Assembly (NCBI GenBank): GCA_003650445.1
Contig: QMQE01000082.1
Location: forward strand, 1-10,230
Source: Acidobacteriota bacterium
GTDB lineage: Bacteria > Acidobacteriota > Holophagae > Thermotomaculales > Thermotomaculaceae
DNA length: 10,230 nucleotides
Reading direction: 5' to 3'
Shown here: piece by piece, positions 6,052 through 10,230 of the stretch
Layout: each line of letters begins with the position of its first letter
How positions within the stretch are numbered: the first letter of the stretch is position 1
Made by a program: the position numbers and the translations under genes
The notes under the pieces: model-generated
The model's database searches: none
Told to the model about the DNA's origin: nothing
Seen by the model: only the letters and a program-made list of their open reading frames with translations

Positions 6052-8034
6052 CTATTTTGCGCACAGATCATCGATGGGAGAGGGGGGACAAAAATAGTTT
6101 CCCTGGCCCATTTTAACACCCATAGCCATCAGACGCTGGGAGATCTGTCGGGTTTCAACGTACTCCGGAATCGCCTTCAACCGCAACGCATCGGACATGC
6201 GGATGATGGTATTCACCACCTTATAGGTTTCATGTGAATCTTGCATCTGCCGCACCATTTCCCCATCTACTTTCAAATAGCCCACCGCACCGCTCTCCGA
6301 GAGAGATGCCACAGTGTGGAGCGAAGAATACCCCGTACCAAAATCGTCAATTGCGAATCGAATCCCATAATTTTCGTTTATGAAGCGAATTACATCAACA
6401 TTCTCCAACACAGCCTGCTCTGTCAGCTCAATAGTCAGTGAAAGACCAGCATTATTCAGCTCGCGAAGGGTATTTTTCAGAATATTCCTGAAAGTGGCTG
6501 ATTTCAGAGAATAGGGACTGACATTGAGAAATATTTTATCCGTAACACTGCGAATCTTGTCCTGATATTCGCATATTTTCTCAAAAACAAGGGAATCCAG
6601 TTTCAGAATCATTCCCAGATCATATACCGTCTGAATAAAATCCTTTGCCGAAATTACTGCATCCGGTGTAATGATTCGTGCAAGTGCTTCCAGATTATAT
6701 ACTTCCCGGCTTTCCATCATGACAACCGGCTGGAAATGAAGCTGGATATTTTTTTCATTCAGGGTACTCTGGACAAACTGAATCTGCTGATAATTTCGGA
6801 TAATACCGCTGATCACTGCCCGCTTGTCTTCTGCGTCCAGGTAATAGGACTCGTCTTCAGTCATAGCAGCCTTGGTTGTTACAAAGGCCAGAATTTTCTT
6901 GATGAGGTCCCGGGAAAGGTTCTCGCCCTTCCGAAACCCCACTGTCGCAAGAGAAACACGAAACCCGATTGTATTTCCTTCAAAGGAAATACTCTCCTCT
7001 TCCAGATGCGTCTTCAGCTTTCGAATCTGGACGTCGAGCTTCATATCAAATTGATCTGTGTGAAAGATATATATTCTGCCTGCTTTCCCTTCAATAAAAA
7101 AAGCGTTCGGTGATGATGTGGCAAGGACATTCCCGATGTGATTCTTGATCCTCTCCACAATCGTCCTCTTGACCGTGTCCCCCCATATCCGGGTTAACGC
7201 GTCAAACTTCATTACGGTCAGGACAGTGACATGTGATATTTCTCCCGCAGAAACCGCCAGGTGAAGGAAATCGACAAGGCGTTTCTCCCGATTCTGTATG
7301 AAAGAAAGGTAAAGATCCCCCAGCGTATGGAGAAAATAGAGGGTTTTTTTACCCAATTCCTTCGCCAGGATAAACATCTGGAGGTAGTTCCGGGAACTCA
7401 TATCCTGGGTCATGGCAATCGCCAGTTGCTTAATCGCGTGATGGAGAATCTGAACCCATTCTATTTCATCTCCGAGAAGAAGACGTGTTTCCGGTTTGGA
7501 CAACCAACCGTCCAGTTCAGCCTGAATTGCACTTGCCGAACCTGCTGGTTCCCATTTATCCTCACGGATGGATTGAATCGTTGCCTGGATCCAGCGAACG
7601 TGCGGGCTGATGTCCATTTTGTCCTTGAATTCTGACATGAACACATATTCCAGCTCATCCAGGTCTTTCAGGAGGTAGCCCTTTGTGACAAAATTTTTGA
7701 GATCACCAAAAAAAGTGCCGACCTCGTTCCAATACCTGTCCAGCATCCCAAATTCAGACAAGGATCTCAGAAAGCCCTGATGAAAAACATTCAGAACAGC
7801 TATCAGATTCGCCACAGGCGAACCCGATTGATAATATCGGTACCCCAGACTCTGAAATTCCTTTTCCCTTTCATCTGTAGTCTGCCCGACTGCACCCAGG
7901 ACGGATTCTTTCATTTCTGAAATTACAGTCAATACGCCAAGCTCTGGTAATCCGTCGGAAATACAACCATCAAGCACTTCTTTTTGCTCATTGGACTCCA
8001 GGAATTTTCTGAACAGGCTCTCCAGTTCTTTCAA
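6052..8034 (-). CDS. c-di-GMP phosphodiesterase (EAL) with degenerate GGDEF
   Basis: Predicted to hydrolyse cyclic di-GMP. Numbering here starts at the upstream in-frame ATG at 8178; subtract 48 for the chosen start. Residues about 50-310 are helical with no recognised domain and no membrane helix, probably a sensor. Residues 312-440 follow the GGDEF fold (MKFDALTRIWGD, 323-334), but the signature loop reads EGKAGR (363-368), so cyclase activity is unlikely. The EAL domain (about 474-708) keeps its metal and catalytic set: E497 (EAL), N552, E584 (ELTE), D611/D612 (DDFGTGYSSL), K636, E672 and Q692 (GQG). The TTG start at 8034 has GGAAGG upstream and sits about 22 nt after a likely transcription start. 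GTG at 8046 is an alternative. The ATG at 8178 lies in a repeat and upstream of the promoter. Confidence 0.85.
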   Translation of the reverse strand: MKELESLFRKFLESNEQKEVLDGCISDGLPELGVLTVISEMKESVLGAVGQTTDEREKEFQSLGYRYYQSGSPVANLIAVLNVFHQGFLRSLSEFGMLDRYWNEVGTFFGDLKNFVTKGYLLKDLDELEYVFMSEFKDKMDISPHVRWIQATIQSIREDKWEPAGSASAIQAELDGWLSKPETRLLLGDEIEWVQILHHAIKQLAIAMTQDMSSRNYLQMFILAKELGKKTLYFLHTLGDLYLSFIQNREKRLVDFLHLAVSAGEISHVTVLTVMKFDALTRIWGDTVKRTIVERIKNHIGNVLATSSPNAFFIEGKAGRIYIFHTDQFDMKLDVQIRKLKTHLEEESISFEGNTIGFRVSLATVGFRKGENLSRDLIKKILAFVTTKAAMTEDESYYLDAEDKRAVISGIIRNYQQIQFVQSTLNEKNIQLHFQPVVMMESREVYNLEALARIITPDAVISAKDFIQTVYDLGMILKLDSLVFEKICEYQDKIRSVTDKIFLNVSPYSLKSATFRNILKNTLRELNNAGLSLTIELTEQAVLENVDVIRFINENYGIRFAIDDFGTGYSSLHTVASLSESGAVGYLKVDGEMVRQMQDSHETYKVVNTIIRMSDALRLKAIPEYVETRQISQRLMAMGVKMGQGNYFCPPSPIDDLCAK

Positions 8035-8062
8035 AATGCCTTCCACTCTCTTATTTTTTAAC

Positions 8063-8071
8063 AGTATACCA
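8063..8071 (-). promoter_or_regulatory. Extended -10 promoter of the EAL gene
   Basis: Read on the minus strand, TGGTATACT combines a TATACT -10 box with the TG of an extended -10 element. No good -35 is visible, as is common for this class. The transcript would begin near 8056, downstream of the ATG at 8178, which argues for the TTG or GTG start of the EAL gene. Confidence 0.5.
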
Positions 8072-8148
8072 GATTTGCTTGTCCAGGAAAAAGAAAACCA
8101 ATAAACCACGCCAAGATGACAAAAAATCAGAGAATTGGCCCTCTTGAT

Positions 8149-8190
8149 CCCCTTCTGAACTCGCACTTTCACTTGCACTCTCTACCACCC
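8149..8190 (+). repeat. Hexamer-type intergenic repeat, copy B
   Basis: Begins CCCCTTCT (8149-8156), as in copy C, and shares the 16-mer ACTCGCACTTTCACTT (8159-8174) exactly with 8295-8310. It continues in six-base steps to CTACCACCC. It lies just upstream of the EAL gene, in the same orientation as copy A on the other side of that gene. Confidence 0.7.
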
Positions 8191-8191
8191 A

Positions 8192-8231
8192 CGGCGCGTT
8201 GCGCCGAATGTTGAGTGATAGGTGTTGAGTG
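8192..8231. repeat. Small hairpin plus two TGTTGAGTG direct repeats
   Basis: CGGCGC (8192-8197) and GCGCCG (8201-8206) form a perfect six-pair stem around GTT, with no T tract on either strand. Directly after come two copies of TGTTGAGTG at 8209-8217 and 8223-8231, 14 nt apart. Low-complexity intergenic DNA; no function can be read from it. Confidence 0.6.
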
Positions 8232-8279
8232 CTAAATGAAAGATGAGAAAAATCAGGGTAAATCAAAAGACAGCCTGAC

Positions 8280-8340
8280 CCCCTTCTTTCGCGCACTCGC
8301 ACTTTCACTTTCACTATTCTTACTCCTACCCCTACCCCTT
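8280..8340 (+). repeat. Hexamer-type intergenic repeat, copy C (longest)
   Basis: About 61 nt of pyrimidine-rich DNA that reads as degenerate hexamers: CGCACT, CGCACT, TTCACT, TTCACT, then CCTACC units. It matches copy D (10065-10110, inverted) over a 19-nt perfect block at 8317-8335, and differs from it mainly by a 12-nt insertion equal to two hexamer units. It also shares long words with copies A and B. Confidence 0.8.
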
Positions 8341-8360
8341 GCCCTCTCCATCTCCGGCTC

Positions 8361-8388
8361 AAAGAAAAACAGGGGGTTAAATCCCCTG
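8361..8388 (-). terminator. Minus-strand intrinsic terminator in the divergent spacer
   Basis: CAGGGG (8370-8375) pairs with CCCCTG (8383-8388) around a seven-base loop. Read on the minus strand, the stem is followed at once by TTTTTCTTT (8369-8361). It points towards the EAL gene, but no minus-strand gene is visible upstream of it within the window. Confidence 0.55.
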
Positions 8389-8389
8389 T

Positions 8390-8412
8390 GCCTTGTGGAA
8401 TTCAGACAAGGC
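8390..8412. repeat. Seven-pair inverted repeat upstream of the transporter promoter
   Basis: GCCTTGT (8390-8396) and ACAAGGC (8406-8412) are exact inverted copies around a nine-base centre (GGAATTCAG). The repeat lies over the -35 region of the predicted promoter at 8419-8427, where a regulator could bind. It could equally form a second RNA hairpin next to the minus-strand terminator. Both readings are inference. Confidence 0.4.
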
Positions 8413-8418
8413 CTGCTG

Positions 8419-8427
8419 TGCTATGAT
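8419..8427 (+). promoter_or_regulatory. Extended -10 promoter for the CNNM-type gene
   Basis: TGCTATGAT carries an extended -10 TG one base before TATGAT (five of six matches). No clear -35 is present at 16-18 nt. The start site would be near 8434, giving a leader of about 60 nt before the GTG at 8495. Confidence 0.5.
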
Positions 8428-8494
8428 AGATATGAAAGCGTAGTGTTCATCAAAGAACCCGCTTCGATGAAACCGGTTTGGAAGGAGAATACGG

Positions 8495-9565
8495 GTGCCC
8501 TGGTTGATTTTTTTCACACTTCTGGCAGTGACGACATCGTTTGTATGCTCTATCCTTGAGGCAACCCTGCTGAGCATCACACCTGCTTTTGTTGCTGCCA
8601 GCCATCAGGAGAATCCTGTACTGGCGAAACGGCTGAAACGGCTGAAAGACAATGTCGAAAAGCCGCTTTCCGCCATTCTCAGTCTCAACACCATCGCCAA
8701 CACGATCGGTGCTGCCGGAGTCGGCGCGCAGGCTGCCCTGGTTTTCGGAAGCCAATATGTGGGAGCCGCGTCTGCAATCCTGACATTACTGATACTCTAT
8801 CTTGCGGAAATAATCCCCAAAAGCCTCGGAGCGAATTACTGGAAAAGACTTGCGCCTGCCGCCGCCCGTATATTGCCGGTGCTGATCACATGTCTGTTTC
8901 CCCTTGTCTGGCTTGCCATGCTCATTGCCAGACGATTGAGAAAACCGGGATCCTCTCCGGTAACATCAAGGGAAGAACTGTCCGCACTGGCTGAAATTGG
9001 AGCCACTTCAGGGGCGATAGACAACCTGGAATCCACACTTCTCCAGAACATGCTGCGCTTTTCTTCTCTCAAAGTCAGTGACATCATGACACCCCGCACT
9101 GTGGTTTTTGCAAAACAGCAGAACCAAACAATATCTGATGTCATCAAAGCCCAACCTGAATTGCCATTTTCCAGAATCCCGATCTACGGTGAGGATATTG
9201 ACGACACAATCGGATTTGTACTGAAAAGTGACATCCTCATGGCACTGGTGAAGGGAGAAGGCAATCGCTCACTGTATGAATTCTGCCGCGAAATTCCGAC
9301 TGTGCCGGACTTTCTCCCACTTTTTCCTTTATTTGAACAATTGACAGGGTCCAGAGAGCATATCGCACTGGTTGTGGATGAATATGGCGGCGTTGAGGGC
9401 ATTGTCACGCTGGAAGATGTCATTGAAACGCTGCTGGGATTGGAAATCATGGATGAGCTGGATCAGGAAGAGGACATGCAGAAAGTGGCATTAAAACTCC
9501 GTGAACGTCGCCGACATCGCCTTAAAGCGAATCACCCTGGGCCAGAAAACCAGGAAAACGAATAG
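8495..9565 (+). CDS. CNNM/CorC-type DUF21 and CBS-domain transporter
   Basis: Member of the family often called hemolysin or TlyC/CorC, now best understood as CNNM-like divalent cation (Mg2+) transporters. Residues 1-145 form the DUF21 membrane domain: a first helix leading into SILEATLLS (19-27), further hydrophobic segments at about 60-85, 90-107 and 122-145, and the conserved AEIIPKS (104-110). A CBS pair follows: VSDIMTPR starts the first unit (about 194-252), and IALVVDEYGGVEGIVTLEDV (290-309) lies in the second. CBS pairs in this family bind Mg-ATP. The protein ends about 40 residues later, without the C-terminal CorC_HlyC domain many relatives have. Start is GTG, with AAGGAG (8482-8487) seven bases upstream. 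It is followed after 14 nt by a small membrane protein gene. Confidence 0.92.
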   Translation: MPWLIFFTLLAVTTSFVCSILEATLLSITPAFVAASHQENPVLAKRLKRLKDNVEKPLSAILSLNTIANTIGAAGVGAQAALVFGSQYVGAASAILTLLILYLAEIIPKSLGANYWKRLAPAAARILPVLITCLFPLVWLAMLIARRLRKPGSSPVTSREELSALAEIGATSGAIDNLESTLLQNMLRFSSLKVSDIMTPRTVVFAKQQNQTISDVIKAQPELPFSRIPIYGEDIDDTIGFVLKSDILMALVKGEGNRSLYEFCREIPTVPDFLPLFPLFEQLTGSREHIALVVDEYGGVEGIVTLEDVIETLLGLEIMDELDQEEDMQKVALKLRERRRHRLKANHPGPENQENE

Positions 9566-9579
9566 AAAAGGGGTAAAAC

Positions 9580-10071
9580 ATGAATAAACTCGACATTGAA
9601 CTCATCCGGAAAAAACTGAAAACAACCGTTATGATATGGTTTTCTTTTATCGTTAGTATTCTGCTCTATGCCGGGGTTGTGGAATGGATGGAGCGCAGAG
9701 GTGGAGAAATTATCGTCACTGAGAACAGGAGCCTTCATCTGATTTTTCTTGCTGTGGCCGCCATCTGTTTCCTGGCGGCAGGTATTGTAAAAAATATTCT
9801 GTTGAAAATCCCCCTTGAAAAAGCGGATCAGGACATCGAAACCCTTGCCGAACGCCTGGTAAACGCGTCCATTGTTTCTCTCGCCTTTTCGGAGGCCATC
9901 TGCCTGCTGGGCTTAGCTGAATACTTCATTTCAAGGAATTATGATTCATTTTACGTATTTTTTATTGTGGGACTTCTGGGAATAGTCATACATATGCCCC
10001 GTTACCCCAAATGGAAATCCTACCTCGAACAAATGACCGGCATCACCCTCCCTGAAGAAGGGTTGGAGTAG
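9580..10071 (+). CDS. Small four-helix membrane protein, family not recognised
   Basis: A 163-residue product that I do not recognise. Four hydrophobic segments are clear, at about 17-34, 52-70, 94-116 and 122-138, with a basic N-terminus (IRKKLKTT) and a loop at 71-92 containing several charged residues. An acidic residue, E105, sits inside the third helix, and HMPRYPKWKSYLEQ (138-151) follows the fourth, probably on the cytoplasmic side. It starts 14 nt after the CNNM-type gene with a good AAAGGGG ribosome binding site (9567-9573), so the two are co-transcribed and may work together in ion transport. That link is inferred from position only. The last codons and the stop run into repeat copy D, which may have trimmed or extended the original C-terminus. 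Confidence 0.8.
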   Translation: MNKLDIELIRKKLKTTVMIWFSFIVSILLYAGVVEWMERRGGEIIVTENRSLHLIFLAVAAICFLAAGIVKNILLKIPLEKADQDIETLAERLVNASIVSLAFSEAICLLGLAEYFISRNYDSFYVFFIVGLLGIVIHMPRYPKWKSYLEQMTGITLPEEGLE

Positions 10072-10110
10072 GGGTAGGAGTAAGAAAAGTGCGAGTGAGC
10101 GAAAGAGGGG
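10065..10110 (-). repeat. Hexamer-type intergenic repeat, copy D (inverted)
   Basis: The reverse complement of this segment matches copy C. The block at 10068-10086 is a 19-nt perfect match to 8317-8335, and 10086-10097 matches 8294-8305. Compared with C it lacks 12 nt, two hexamer units. It overlaps the TAG stop (10069-10071) of the upstream membrane protein gene. Confidence 0.8.
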
Positions 10111-10112
10111 AC

Positions 10113-10155
10113 TCACCGCAGAGGCCGCAGAGCACGCGGAGGGGGAGAGGGAGAA
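10113..10155 (+). repeat. Purine-rich low-complexity tract
   Basis: Starts with two copies of CCGCAGAG (10117-10124 and 10125-10132), then a degenerate CACGCGGAG and a GGGGGAGAGGGAG run. Strongly purine-biased on this strand. With copy D and the inverted repeat at 10210 it fills the gene-free tail 10072-10230, where I see no coding sequence. Confidence 0.6.
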
Positions 10156-10209
10156 AAATTTAACACAAGGGCACAACGTTCAGAAAAGATAGAACTAAAG
10201 TTCAGAAGC

Positions 10210-10227
10210 GGGGAATGGCCAATCCCC
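10210..10227. repeat. Near-palindrome at the window edge
   Basis: GGGGA (10210-10214) and TCCCC (10223-10227) flank a central TGGCCA, making an 18-nt palindrome with one A-A mismatch. The following bases are TTC and the window then ends, so it may be the stem of a terminator, but this cannot be judged here. Confidence 0.35.
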
Positions 10228-10230
10228 TTC

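Noticed and set aside
8149..8340. Possible CRISPR array, from repeated short words
   Set aside because: Repeats are degenerate hexamers without constant-length unique spacers, and no cas gene is in the window.
8236..8559. Plus-strand ORF whose translation looks like a secreted protein with a leucine-rich signal peptide
   Set aside because: The hydrophobic stretch comes from translating the CT-rich repeat copy C. The ORF overlaps the real start of the CNNM-type gene and has no convincing ribosome binding site. Copy D translated on its own strand gives a similar leucine-rich string, which confirms a repeat artefact.
6011..10110. Composite transposon defined by flanking repeats
   Set aside because: No transposase, integrase, terminal target duplication or insertion-sequence ends are visible. 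The copies are short low-complexity elements, so only a bracketing pattern can be claimed.
9946..10176. Minus-strand ORF with a hydrophobic N-terminal segment at the right end
   Set aside because: It is antisense to the membrane protein gene and runs through repeat copy D and the purine-rich tract. It has no family resemblance.

Overview
The window looks like a chromosomal segment of a Gram-negative, mid-GC bacterium. Three things suggest Desulfobacterota (the former Deltaproteobacteria) or a related phylum. The gene order is rplU-rpmA-obg-nadD-rsfS-rlmH followed by yebC-ruvC. A LapB-type protein implies LPS control, and therefore an outer membrane. The coding style is ordinary. The assignment rests on gene order and protein resemblance only; no search was run.

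Layout. Positions 1-144 hold an initiator tRNA gene with its own -10 box and terminator. Positions 160-5925 are a tightly packed plus-strand run: rplU, rpmA, a GC-rich hairpin acting as terminator or attenuator, obg, nadD, rsfS, rlmH, a LapA-LapB-like membrane TPR protein, yebC and ruvC. Many junctions abut or overlap: obg/nadD 0 nt, nadD/rsfS 2 nt, rsfS/rlmH an 11-nt overlap, rlmH/lapAB 3 nt, yebC/ruvC 0 nt. The run mostly serves ribosome building and surveillance (bL21, bL27, Obg, RsfS, RlmH, YebC), with NAD synthesis, envelope control and recombination attached.

From about 5926 the character changes. A convergent minus-strand gene encodes a c-di-GMP phosphodiesterase with a degenerate GGDEF domain, an intact EAL domain and a long unrecognised helical N-terminus. 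A divergent intergenic region of about 450 nt follows, rich in low-complexity repeats and hairpins. Then come a plus-strand pair, a CNNM/CorC-type DUF21-CBS transporter and a small four-helix membrane protein, and a repeat-rich tail to the window end.

Two observations stand out. First, the 425-residue product at 3364-4641 appears to join a LapA-like two-helix membrane hairpin to a LapB-like TPR array with a C-terminal four-cysteine zinc ribbon, in one polypeptide inside a ribosome-maturation operon. Second, a family of short repeats built from degenerate hexamers (CACT/CTAC-rich) occurs four times, only in the accessory half. Two copies bracket the EAL gene in direct orientation, and two bracket the transporter pair in inverted orientation. 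Nothing else in the window looks like a new system; the core operon genes are conserved families.
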